A stretch of DNA of 64,000 nt from Dyadobacter fermentans DSM 18053 (lineage in GTDB: Bacteria; Bacteroidota; Bacteroidia; Cytophagales; Spirosomataceae). The DNA is taken from positions 310,001 to 374,000 of the forward strand of contig NC_013037.1 of NCBI RefSeq assembly GCF_000023125.1. Reading direction: 5' to 3'. The number at the start of each line of letters is the position of its first letter. Within the stretch, counting starts at the first letter, position 1. This document shows positions 9,201-15,555 of this stretch, piece by piece. A program made the position numbers and the translations under genes. The notes below the pieces were generated by a model. That model did not search any database. It was not told the origin of the DNA and saw only the letters and a program-made list of their open reading frames with translations.

Positions 9201-10095
9201 GTTGACGACATTGAAAAACAAATCCGCAGCACTAACAGAACGTAAAAAGGCCCTGCAATCCCTCGCCGCCCGCCAGCGTCCCGAGCTCGCCGCAGAACTC
9301 CCGGCATTGCTGAACGACAATGCAATGCGCCTGGAAGCGATCCGCGCCGTGGCCGGCTTCGACAGCGAGCCATTGGCAAAGCAGCTGCTCGACGCCTACC
9401 CGAAATTCAATGCGCAGGAAAAATCGGAAGCCGTGCAAACACTGGCCTCGCGCCCGAAATCCGGCTGGCTCCTTACCCAGGCAATTTCAAAGAATGTCGT
9501 GCCTAAAAAAGACGTTCCGACCTACGTGGCGCGCCAGCTCCGGCGTGTGGTAGGCAGTGGCTTCGTGGAAGTGTGGGGGCCGATCGATCACGTTGAATTT
9601 GATGAAAAGGCCTATAAAAAATACCGCACCCTGCTTACGGACAAGGCCGTAGCCGACGCGAGCAAAACGAGCGGCCGTATCGTGTTTGAGCGAACCTGCG
9701 CGCCCTGCCACAAACTTTACGGCGAGGGCGGCATCATCGGCCCCGAACTCACCGGCTCCAACCGCGCCAACCTCGACTACCTGCTCGGCAACATCCTCGA
9801 TCCGAGCGGCGAAATCCAGGACGACTACAAAATGGTGGTCATCACCACGCGCGACGGCCGCACTTATGTAGGCAACGTGGCCAAAGAAACCGAGCGGCAG
9901 CTCACCCTGCGCATAGTAGGCCAGGACGCCGTCCTGATCAACAAATCGGACATCCAAACGCGGGAAGTAACCCCGTCATCCATGATGCCGACCGGGTTGC
10001 TGGATAACTTGTCCGAAAAAGAGGTTACCGAGTTGATTGCTTACCTGCGGACGACGGCGCAGGTGCCGTTAGGGAAGCGTAGCGGAGGTAAATAG
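6235..10095 (+). CDS. Giant exported fusion: DUF6807 + PVC-type dehydrogenase propeller + HEAT repeats + cytochrome c
   Basis: The 1286-residue protein has a Sec signal peptide (MNLLRLLPLLLVFVLFNF). Residues about 35-325 match the DUF6807/PmoA type (LHPIVAPDGQGVL, GHHKHQTGIYWGY). Residues about 338-705 match the 'membrane-bound dehydrogenase' propeller of PVC-type heme proteins (WIAENKDYESRG, NPWGIDHDAKG). Residues about 715-1120 form alpha-helical HEAT-like repeats. The C-terminal heme domain carries CAPCHK near 1154 and GPELTGSNRANLDYLLGNI. Such proteins are thought to oxidise sugars and pass electrons through heme c. DUF6807 joined to this set is less common than the stand-alone forms. The gene is monocistronic; substrate unknown. 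Confidence 0.88.
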   Translation: MNLLRLLPLLLVFVLFNFKDDFQPRNALEATPLSADTPLRAVQDAKGETISIFRGSESKPILTQNATPDFRPYLHPIVAPDGQGVLTEYSPGHHKHQTGIYWGYTRVNGRDYFHHPGDGYWKKISAKVLEAKGTEVKWQTVYDLLDSTGTAVLTETQNWSMRVKDGKYLLDLEWNGEAKTDVTIGKYDYGGLFVRMPWKEGIKGAVVNAARQKNEKAEGQAAMWVDIGMQVPGRNDLAHIAILDHPSNKGYPQTWRVDGQLGAGPARARKGDWHIQKGETEIIKHELVVYTGDFKDVELNKTFGEFIGNTGQYNTTALWALAQKEGREAKFLSAQEAVAAMTVKEGYQVNAFASEPMMTQPMAFCWDDRGRMWIAENKDYESRGKGFSNNGSSRILILEDTDHDGVADSKKVFMEGIAFPAALAVGFGGVFVGAPPNLLFVPDKNGDDKADIDDIEVRLTGWGIRDRHETLNSFHWGPDGWLYGLQGFATPSKVGKPVGKGKLYKHKDAFPENIEVEDGVDINGGVWRYHPTKRRFEVVAHGFSNPWGIDHDAKGQLFITACVIPHLWHVVPGGIYHRQGGQHFNPYVYNDIKTIADHSHRSAHGGARIYQSDAFPAAERGKIFMANIHEHGILSDQLIPKGSGFAGKHSDDFLMANNAQWVGFSMEIGPEGGMYILDWHDADICGSDVLNSETGRIFRVVPKNSLAENWKGRYDDLNKLSDADLAALQTSKSDWHARRARVVLQSRAAASGKISQEAIAKLNVLYQSTDNADNRLRAMWALKVTDNLDNAALKQALGDADAHVRAWAIQFLCEDAQPGVEVVSQFAKMAAGDASPVVRLYLASALQRVNDEGKWNIAKGLLAHAGDAADHNLPKMIWFGIEPLVKGNATRALELAGSSKIPMVTQFIARRLVDADQISTLVAALGKTSANRTDLLTGMRDGLEGRTDIQTPDNWNAVYTKLKQADKPTAQLAADLGRHFGDTESAKTALTTLKNKSAALTERKKALQSLAARQRPELAAELPALLNDNAMRLEAIRAVAGFDSEPLAKQLLDAYPKFNAQEKSEAVQTLASRPKSGWLLTQAISKNVVPKKDVPTYVARQLRRVVGSGFVEVWGPIDHVEFDEKAYKKYRTLLTDKAVADASKTSGRIVFERTCAPCHKLYGEGGIIGPELTGSNRANLDYLLGNILDPSGEIQDDYKMVVITTRDGRTYVGNVAKETERQLTLRIVGQDAVLINKSDIQTREVTPSSMMPTGLLDNLSEKEVTELIAYLRTTAQVPLGKRSGGK

Positions 10096-10115
10096 GGGAG
10101 TAAAAACCGGACATA

Positions 10116-10157
10116 GCAGAAGTTCATGCAACAAGTTGCTGGACTTCTACTGTTTTT
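10116..10157 (+). terminator. Probable terminator after the heme fusion gene
   Basis: An imperfect hairpin pairs AGAAGT (near 10118) with ACTTCT (near 10143) and an inner GCAAC/GTTGC stem, followed by TGTTTTTA. It separates the convergent 6235-10095 gene and hicB. Confidence 0.55.
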
Positions 10158-10539
10158 ATCGAAGTCCAAACACTTCATCACCAAGCTCTTGATGCGCCGA
10201 TGCATACTGTAACACCGATTTTACAAAATCATTCAAAGTCACGTCGTACTGCGATGCAAGCAGTGCGATTTTTTTATGCAACTCAGATGAAACGCGCACA
10301 TTAAAAACACCTTTGTAGGACTTATCAGGCAACTTGCCCAGGGCCTTGCAAGTTTCGATATAATCATCAACGGCGTCCTTCATGCCTTGTTTCAGTTCTT
10401 CAACAGAAGTTCCCTCAAATGTTACAAGGTCATTAACGCCGATCAGCTTCCCGAAAAACACTTCGTCGGCCGGGCTGAATTGTATATTGGCCGTAAAACC
10501 ATCATAGGATAGCGAATTAATCATTCTTGATTTTTCCAT
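10156..10539 (-). CDS. hicB: HicB-type antitoxin
   Basis: The 127-residue protein has the HicB partial RNase H-like fold at the N-terminus (YDGFTANIQFSPADEVFFGK, then GTSVEELKQGMKDAVDDYIE). A ribbon-helix-helix DNA-binding tail follows (FNVRVSSELHKKIALLASQ, LNDFVKSVLQYA). It neutralises HicA and should repress its own promoter. It follows hicA and overlaps it by 23 bases, the usual toxin-first order. A second ATG at codon 6 (10524) is a possible alternative start. Confidence 0.9.
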   Translation of the reverse strand: MEKSRMINSLSYDGFTANIQFSPADEVFFGKLIGVNDLVTFEGTSVEELKQGMKDAVDDYIETCKALGKLPDKSYKGVFNVRVSSELHKKIALLASQYDVTLNDFVKSVLQYASAHQELGDEVFGLR

Positions 10540-10780
10540 TTTCTTTCAGAGTTGTAATGATCTGGTCGATCACGTATGATTTCACAATAGGAGTGGGGTG
10601 AGGCTTGTGTAATGAAATGATGCGCTTCTCATGGTCGGCAAATTTGATTCGTGACCCGCCAGTCTTGCCAGGTGGAAGTTCCTCATAGCCATAAAATTTG
10701 AGAATCAGTATCAGTTCCCTCCAAACAAGATCCTTCGGTTTGCTATGAAACCAGGCAAGCAATTTTTTGATTTGGGTCAT
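10517..10780 (-). CDS. hicA: HicA-type mRNA interferase toxin
   Basis: The 87-residue product has the small dsRBD-like HicA fold with GGSRIKF at about residues 40-46 and LHKPHP at about 57-62, then a C-terminal helix. HicA toxins cleave mRNA. In the classical subgroup the glycine-rich motif reads GSH, whereas here it is GSR with the HKPHP motif retained; this is a recognised variant arrangement rather than an obvious inactivation. Upstream lie a matching promoter and operator (10792-10841). Confidence 0.88.
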   Translation of the reverse strand: MTQIKKLLAWFHSKPKDLVWRELILILKFYGYEELPPGKTGGSRIKFADHEKRIISLHKPHPTPIVKSYVIDQIITTLKENGKIKND

Positions 10781-10791
10781 GACGCATAGTG

Positions 10792-10841
10792 TGTAACTGA
10801 ATTTTAGTTACAAAAATATGACATTGACGAAGTTTTCCAAA
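10792..10841 (-). promoter_or_regulatory. hicAB promoter with overlapping palindromic operator
   Basis: On the minus strand TTTG (10841-10838), a 19-base spacer and TATTTTTG (10818-10811) fit the Bacteroidota promoter consensus exactly. A palindrome TGTAACT-(7 nt)-AGTTACA at 10792-10812 overlaps the end of the -7 box and the likely start site. This is the position expected for the HicB ribbon-helix-helix domain to autorepress the operon. Confidence 0.75.
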
Positions 10842-10869
10842 TCTCCTTTAAACGTTTCAGTCGAACACG

Positions 10870-11106
10870 TCATGCATCCAATTCCTCATCCTCAACCCCT
10901 TCAAAATAATTCAAAACCGTCATCAATGGCAGCGTTGTTTTATCTGCCGCATTCGAGAGCTGGATCACCGCACGGTCGATGGAGTTGGGGTCGAAGCCGG
11001 AAAAATAGCCTTCAATCATCTCCCCGGGCCGCATTTGGTAGGAAATGGCTTTGTTAATATATTTCGAGGCGCGTTTTTGGAGGCCGGTGAGTGGTGGGGC
11101 GGACAT
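10870..11106 (-). CDS. Small protein of unknown function (78 aa)
   Basis: The start is placed at 11106 (MSAPPLTGLQKRASKYINKA); longer frames upstream begin at non-ATG codons and add a composition-poor tail. The product is a soluble, mostly helical protein containing SYQMRPGEMIEGYFSGFDP and an acidic end EDEELDA. No family was recognised. It is transcribed towards hicA, with its stop 89 bases before the hicA start. Confidence 0.5.
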   Translation of the reverse strand: MSAPPLTGLQKRASKYINKAISYQMRPGEMIEGYFSGFDPNSIDRAVIQLSNAADKTTLPLMTVLNYFEGVEDEELDA

Positions 11107-11230
11107 GGCGGATTTTCGGGTTGGTTCGAATGGGAAGAATGTGGTTCTTCCTGCTAGCAAAGCCACCAATCCGCCCGAAAGGTTCCGCATTGGGGCGGAA
11201 CTTTCAGGCGAATTGCGTTCATCAAATGCC

Positions 11231-11824
11231 TCAGCGCGGCCAGCGGGGGTGGTTGGCGCGTTCGTTCCGCGCGGCCATTTCTACCGACTGCGCAATGCGT
11301 TTCTCCCGTGTTTCGGGTCTTTTCGCATTCAGAATCCATTCCAGAATAAGCCGCTTGGAAGATGGTGCGAACTTTTCGAAATTTTCAAATGCCGTCGGAT
11401 TAGCGTCGAACGCTTTTTGCAAGTCATCGGGAATAAGCGCATTACCGGCTCTTTCGAGCGCGTCCCAGGCGCCGGTTTCCTTTGCAAGGTCGATCATTGC
11501 CTGGCCCTCGGGACGCATGAGGCCGGATGCGATCATCCGGTCGGCGCGTTCCTTGTTCACAATGCTCCATTTGCTTTTGGGGTTGCGTTTCGTAAATGTG
11601 AGGTAAAAACTTTCGTCATCGCGCTTGATCGCCTTGCTGTCGATCCACCCGTAGCACAATGCATGCTCGATCGACTCCTTGTAGCCGATGCTCGCCGTGG
11701 GGCTGTCCTTGTGGTAAATGATGAGGAAAACGGCATCCTTCTTCGTGCCGTTTTCCGCGAGCCAGTTACGCCATTCCGTGCTGGTAGGCGCTGCGATGGC
11801 CTCGATGCCGTTTTTAGTTTCCAT
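11231..11824 (-). CDS. YdeI/OmpD-associated family protein
   Basis: The 197-residue protein matches the YdeI family: a DUF1801-like core (WRNWLAENGTKKDAVFLIIY, YGWIDSKAIKRDDESFYL) followed by the characteristic R-x-P-x-S-x-W segment TKRNPKSKWSIVNKERADRM. The C-terminal helical tail ends near WILNAKRPETREKRI. Members have been linked to resistance to cationic peptides and some toxins, but the biochemical role is not settled. It is translated just after the glyoxalase-fold gene, overlapping it by 11 bases. Confidence 0.85.
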   Translation of the reverse strand: METKNGIEAIAAPTSTEWRNWLAENGTKKDAVFLIIYHKDSPTASIGYKESIEHALCYGWIDSKAIKRDDESFYLTFTKRNPKSKWSIVNKERADRMIASGLMRPEGQAMIDLAKETGAWDALERAGNALIPDDLQKAFDANPTAFENFEKFAPSSKRLILEWILNAKRPETREKRIAQSVEMAARNERANHPRWPR

Positions 11825-12221
11825 TGACTACCGACAAATAATGCTTGTTGAACATCACACCTAGAATGTTACCGAACGGGTCCACCACCGAGGCCGTCAC
11901 AAAACCCTCGCCGCGCGTGATTACCGGCTGATAACTCGTAGCACCCATATCCAGCAGTCTTTGGTAAGCTCCTTCCACATTATCCACATGCCAGTAGATA
12001 ATCGCTCCGGCGTGTGACCCAGTCGCGCCGGGAGGCGCCCACTTTGCGTCGATAACGCCCATTTCATGTTCATAGTCGCCCACGCGGAATTCGATGTAGC
12101 CGGGTTTTTCAAAGTAGGCTGGAATTTCGAATACTTCGGAATACCATTTTTTCGCAGCGTCCAGGTCGGCTGCGTAAAAATTAACCGTTGCGAAACCTCT
12201 GAGTGACGTTGCCGTGGCCAT
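11814..12221 (-). CDS. VOC (glyoxalase/bleomycin-resistance) superfamily protein
   Basis: The 135-residue protein has two beta-alpha-beta-beta-beta modules: LRGFATVNFYAADLDAAKKW at the N-terminus and AIIYWHVDNVEGAYQRLLD in the second half, ending with VVDPFGNILGVMF. This is typical of metal-dependent VOC enzymes. Substrate is not predictable. It overlaps the downstream YdeI-like gene by 11 bases, so the two are one transcript. Confidence 0.88.
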   Translation of the reverse strand: MATATSLRGFATVNFYAADLDAAKKWYSEVFEIPAYFEKPGYIEFRVGDYEHEMGVIDAKWAPPGATGSHAGAIIYWHVDNVEGAYQRLLDMGATSYQPVITRGEGFVTASVVDPFGNILGVMFNKHYLSVVNGN

Positions 12222-12535
12222 GTTTTTTGGGTTTTGGTTTGAAGATGAAGCGAAGCTAAGTAACCGTCGTGACAGCCTTATGTCAGCAGGTTTTCAAGGG
12301 CTTAAAAAAATGACCGCTTCCTTAGCCGTTTGAAAATCGGATTTTTAAGTGATTTTCCAAAATTTTAAATTTGGTGACAGTGCAAGCCGCTTTCGTCTTT
12401 TACACAGGCCTTGTTCAATTCCGATTTTCCCTCCCTCCCTTTTAAATGAGTAACTTCCAATAGCACGAAACCAGTATTTTGTTGCATTACGCCTGCTTTT
12501 GGTTTAAATTCATAACTCAACCAAAAACCAGGACT
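12222..12535. other. Divergent intergenic region, no recognised element
   Basis: This 314-base gap separates the leftward glyoxalase-fold gene from the rightward thioredoxin-like gene, so it should hold both promoters. No exact copy of the Bacteroidota promoter consensus, hairpin terminator or RNA gene was found. GTATTTTG near 12474 is a partial -7 resemblance only. Confidence 0.4.
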
Positions 12536-13660
12536 ATGTGCGCATTTCGTAAACTGATTTTTGCTTTGGCATTGGTAGTCAATGCATTGAATGTATTTGC
12601 CGCCGATCAGCCGGAAACTTTGAAGATCGGTGCGCAGGCGCCGGATTTTAATTTGATGGGTGTTGACGGCGAGCGGTATTCGTTGAAGAGTTTTGCAGAT
12701 GCGGATGTCCTTGCGATCGTGTTTACATGCAATCATTGCCCAACCGCGCAGGCCTACGAGGAGCGGATCAAGAAACTCACCGCCGACTACAAGGGCAAAA
12801 AAATGGCAATGGTAGCGATTTCGTCCAACGATCCGAAGGCGATCCTGCTCGATGAGCTTGGCTACACCGACCTGAGCGACACTTACGACGAAATGAAAAT
12901 CCGCGCCAAAGACATGGCTTACAACTTCCCGTATCTCTACGATGGCGACGACCAGAAGATCGCATTAGCTTACGGACCGGTGGCAACCCCGCATATTTTT
13001 ATTTTTGATAAGGCAAGAAAACTGCAATACAACGGTCGGATCGACGATGTTGAAAAGCCGACGGGGACGCCTAAAAACCTGGATGCGCGCAACGCGATCG
13101 AAGCATTGCTGGCCGGAAAGCCGGTGCCGGTGGCCAGCACGAAAACGTTTGGCTGCTCGATGAAATGGGCCGCCAAAGAGGATAATGTCAAAAAAGAGCA
13201 AACGGCTTGGGCCAAGGAACCGGTGACCCTCGAGGTGATCGACGAAGCCGCTTTGAAAGAGCTAATCCAAAACAAATCCGACAAGCTGCGGCTGATCAAC
13301 GTTTGGGCAACCTGGTGCGGGCCCTGCGTGACCGAGTTTCCCGATTTTATGGTCATGCACCACATGTACCGCCGCCGCGATTTTGAGTTTATTTCGATCA
13401 GCGCCGACAATCCCGACAAGAAGGAAAAGGCCCTGAAATTCCTGCAAGGCAAGTTTGCTTCCAATCAAAACTATATTTTTAATGTAGAGGACAAATACAA
13501 GCTGATTGAAGCGGTAGATCCGAAATGGCAGGGCGCTTTACCCTATACCATACTTGTAGAACCCGGCGGTAAGATCGTCTATTCGCAGCAGGGGCCGATC
13601 GACCCCGCGAAAATGAAGAAAATGATCGTCGAGAATAAGTATGTAGGACGGTACTACTAA
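12536..13660 (+). CDS. Exported two-domain thioredoxin-fold protein (peroxiredoxin-like + TlpA-like)
   Basis: Starting at 12536 the 374-residue protein has a Sec signal peptide (MCAFRKLIFALALVVNALNV, then FAADQP). The first domain (about 30-190) is AhpC/TSA-like with TCNHCPTAQAYEERI, a CxxC in place of the usual single peroxidatic cysteine. The second (about 240-374) is TlpA-like with WATWCGPCVTEFPDF. It is probably a periplasmic thiol-disulfide protein. The isomerase gene follows after 31 bases, suggesting one transcript. Tandem redoxin domains in one exported chain are unusual but known in Bacteroidota. Confidence 0.85.
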   Translation: MCAFRKLIFALALVVNALNVFAADQPETLKIGAQAPDFNLMGVDGERYSLKSFADADVLAIVFTCNHCPTAQAYEERIKKLTADYKGKKMAMVAISSNDPKAILLDELGYTDLSDTYDEMKIRAKDMAYNFPYLYDGDDQKIALAYGPVATPHIFIFDKARKLQYNGRIDDVEKPTGTPKNLDARNAIEALLAGKPVPVASTKTFGCSMKWAAKEDNVKKEQTAWAKEPVTLEVIDEAALKELIQNKSDKLRLINVWATWCGPCVTEFPDFMVMHHMYRRRDFEFISISADNPDKKEKALKFLQGKFASNQNYIFNVEDKYKLIEAVDPKWQGALPYTILVEPGGKIVYSQQGPIDPAKMKKMIVENKYVGRYY

Positions 13661-13691
13661 AACCATATTAAACACATTTCGACCTGATTCT

Positions 13692-14699
13692 ATGGAAAAC
13701 CAAGACCTTTCAAGACGCCGTTTTCTGGGCACGTCGGCCCTGGCGGCGGCGGGTTTCGTGATGGCGCGCACCCCGATTTTCGGCGCACCGGCTTACATTA
13801 AGAAATTCGGCAAGCCCAATTCGCTGTTCAACGGCGTGCAGGTGGGGGCCATTACCTACTCGTGGAGGAGCCTGCCCGGCGGCGCGGAGGACATTTTGAA
13901 ATACTGTATCGAAACGAATATCAGCGCCATCGAGCTCATGGGCCCGACGGCAGAATTGTTCGCAGGAGCGCCCGAAGCCCCACCGCGCCCCAGCATGACA
14001 CCCGGCCCCGACGGCAAACGCCCCGAACCGACCGAAGAACAAAAGGCGGCCCAAAAAGAGTATGGCAAGAAAATGGCCGAATGGCGCGCCAAAGTGTCGA
14101 TGGACAAGTTTGTGCAGCTGCGTAAGATGTATAACGATGCCGGTGTGAGCATTTACGGTTTCAAACCCAATGCGCTGGGCACGAACAATACCGATGCCGA
14201 AGTGGACTACGCATTCCGCGCCGCCAAGGCCCTGGGCGCCAACCAGGCCAACGTGGAGCTGCCAAACGACCCGGCACAAACCAAACGTCTGGGCGACATC
14301 GCGGCCAAAAACAAGGTATATTGCGGCTATCACGGCCACACGCAGCAAACCCCGACATGGTGGGACACCGCGCTCGGTCAGTCGAAATACAATGCGATGA
14401 ACTTTGATATGGGTCATTATGTAGCCGCCGGTTTCGATCCGTTCCCATTACTGGAAGCGAAGCACGACCACATCGTAAGCATGCACGTGAAAGACCGCAA
14501 AAACAAGCAGAACGGCGGCGCCAACCTGCCGTGGGGCCAGGGCGATACCCCCATCGTAGCCGTGCTGGAAACGATGCGCGCCAAAAAATACAAGTTCCCG
14601 GCTACCATCGAACTGGAATATGAAATCCCGGCCGGCTCGGATGCGTTGAAAGAAACCGCTAAATGCGTCGAATTCGCGCGGAAGGCACTGGGAGCGTAA
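13692..14699 (+). CDS. Tat-exported sugar phosphate isomerase/epimerase-like TIM barrel
   Basis: The 335-residue protein carries a twin-arginine signal (SRRRFLGTSALAAAGFVMA). The rest is the AP-endonuclease-2-type TIM barrel: GAITYSWRSLPGG, TNISAIELMG, YCGYHGHT, DMGHYVAAG and HVKDRK supply the usual His/Glu/Asp metal ligands. A proline- and lysine-rich insertion at about 95-130 is typical for exported family members. It probably isomerises or epimerises a keto sugar in the periplasm. It follows the thioredoxin-like gene and ends at a 22-bp hairpin. Confidence 0.85.
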   Translation: MENQDLSRRRFLGTSALAAAGFVMARTPIFGAPAYIKKFGKPNSLFNGVQVGAITYSWRSLPGGAEDILKYCIETNISAIELMGPTAELFAGAPEAPPRPSMTPGPDGKRPEPTEEQKAAQKEYGKKMAEWRAKVSMDKFVQLRKMYNDAGVSIYGFKPNALGTNNTDAEVDYAFRAAKALGANQANVELPNDPAQTKRLGDIAAKNKVYCGYHGHTQQTPTWWDTALGQSKYNAMNFDMGHYVAAGFDPFPLLEAKHDHIVSMHVKDRKNKQNGGANLPWGQGDTPIVAVLETMRAKKYKFPATIELEYEIPAGSDALKETAKCVEFARKALGA

Positions 14700-14712
14700 T
14701 TTTTTGATACAA

Positions 14713-14759
14713 AACTGAAACGGGTCGTGGAGCACTGTGCTTCACGACCCGTTTCAGTT
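14713..14759. terminator. Long hairpin between convergent genes
   Basis: A 22-base stem (14713-14734 with 14738-14759, one G-T pair) closes on a 3-base loop CTG. There is no strong T tract on either strand, but its position between the isomerase stop (14699) and the leftward stop at 14840 supports a bidirectional terminator. Confidence 0.6.
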
Positions 14760-14839
14760 ACTCAGCATGCTATAAATGGATTGATGATGGTCAGCTTGCC
14801 TTCGACTACGAGTTGATGCTACATATCTTCAGAATAAAG

Positions 14840-15061
14840 CTATTCAGAGTAATTGGCCTCGTCTCGATCGAATTTGAATTTTGACAGATCGACGCGAGGA
14901 AACCTCGAATATCTTTCGTGAATATCCTCCAACGAAGCTGGCCTACGAGGTTTTTCTATCCGTTCAACCACCGCAGTAACTTTGATATTCTTCCCGACGA
15001 AGTCAGAAGGAAGCTCAATCGTCACCGACGTGGTCTTGGGGGTGATGTTTTTCGTGAACAT
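14840..15061 (-). CDS. Small protein of unknown function (73 aa), divergent from blaI-like gene
   Basis: The ATG at 15061 gives MFTKNITPKTTSVTIELPSD, a beta-strand-rich start ending in VTAVVERIEKP, then a basic/acidic tail with DLSKFKFDRDEANYSE. Its shape resembles antitoxin-like addiction-module proteins in Bacteroidota, but no toxin partner is adjacent, so this is only a guess. It shares a 102-base divergent control region with the BlaI-type repressor, whose operator overlaps its likely -33 region. Confidence 0.55.
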   Translation of the reverse strand: MFTKNITPKTTSVTIELPSDFVGKNIKVTAVVERIEKPRRPASLEDIHERYSRFPRVDLSKFKFDRDEANYSE

Positions 15062-15082
15062 AGTAGTGTGGTTTTGTGTAAT

Positions 15083-15138
15083 CAAATCTAAAAAATTTCC
15101 TCTAAAAATTTTTTCGTACGAAAAATTTCCTACCTTTG
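15083..15138. promoter_or_regulatory. Divergent promoter region with BlaI-type palindromic operator
   Basis: A perfect 16-base palindrome TTTTTCGTACGAAAAA lies at 15110-15125. Rightward, TACCTTTG at 15131-15138 matches the -7 consensus, 25 bases before the ATG at 15163. Leftward, TAGATTTG (15090-15083) matches the -7 of the gene starting at 15061. The 11-base direct repeat AAAAATTTCCT occurs at 15091 and 15121, flanking the palindrome. The arrangement would let one repressor dimer control both genes. Confidence 0.65.
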
Positions 15139-15162
15139 GTCGGTTGATTGAAAAACTTGCAA

Positions 15163-15528
15163 ATGGAACCTACAAAATCAGAACTGGAAATACTGCAGGT
15201 GCTTTGGGAACATGGGCCGTCGACGGTGCGGTTTGTGAATGATAAGCTCAATGAAGAGAAGCGGGCGGTGCAGTATTCGTCCACGTTAAAACTCATGCAG
15301 ATCATGGCCGAAAAGGGCATTGTGATGCGCGATGAGAGCAGTATGAAGCATATTTACAGCCCCGCAGAACCCGAGGATAAGACAAAATCCGCACTGCTCG
15401 AACGCTTCGTGGATTCGATGTACAAGGGCTCGGCGTCGAGCCTGGTGATGCAGCTTTTTGGTAACAAAAACACTTCCGCCGAGGAGCTGAGCGAGATCAA
15501 GGATTTTCTGAAAAGTTTGGATCAGTAA
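15163..15528 (+). CDS. BlaI/MecI-family transcriptional repressor
   Basis: The ATG at 15163 (MEPTKSELEILQVLWEHGPS) is preferred over a TTG five codons upstream. The 121-residue protein has the winged-helix domain (about 1-80) and a C-terminal dimerisation helix region (SALLERFVDSMYKGS). Members bind palindromes and are inactivated by proteolysis triggered by BlaR1-type membrane proteases. The M56 protease gene starts 27 bases downstream. It is likely autoregulated through the palindrome at 15110-15125. Confidence 0.9.
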   Translation: MEPTKSELEILQVLWEHGPSTVRFVNDKLNEEKRAVQYSSTLKLMQIMAEKGIVMRDESSMKHIYSPAEPEDKTKSALLERFVDSMYKGSASSLVMQLFGNKNTSAEELSEIKDFLKSLDQ

Positions 15529-15555
15529 TTATCAAACGACACAAACCGGTTAGCC

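Noticed and set aside
11045..11827. Long open frame on the plus strand
   Set aside because: It is the antisense of the YdeI-family gene; the minus-strand frame carries the family motifs.
14840..15061. Antitoxin gene of a toxin-antitoxin pair
   Set aside because: The strand pattern is suggestive but no toxin gene is adjacent; called only as an unknown small protein.
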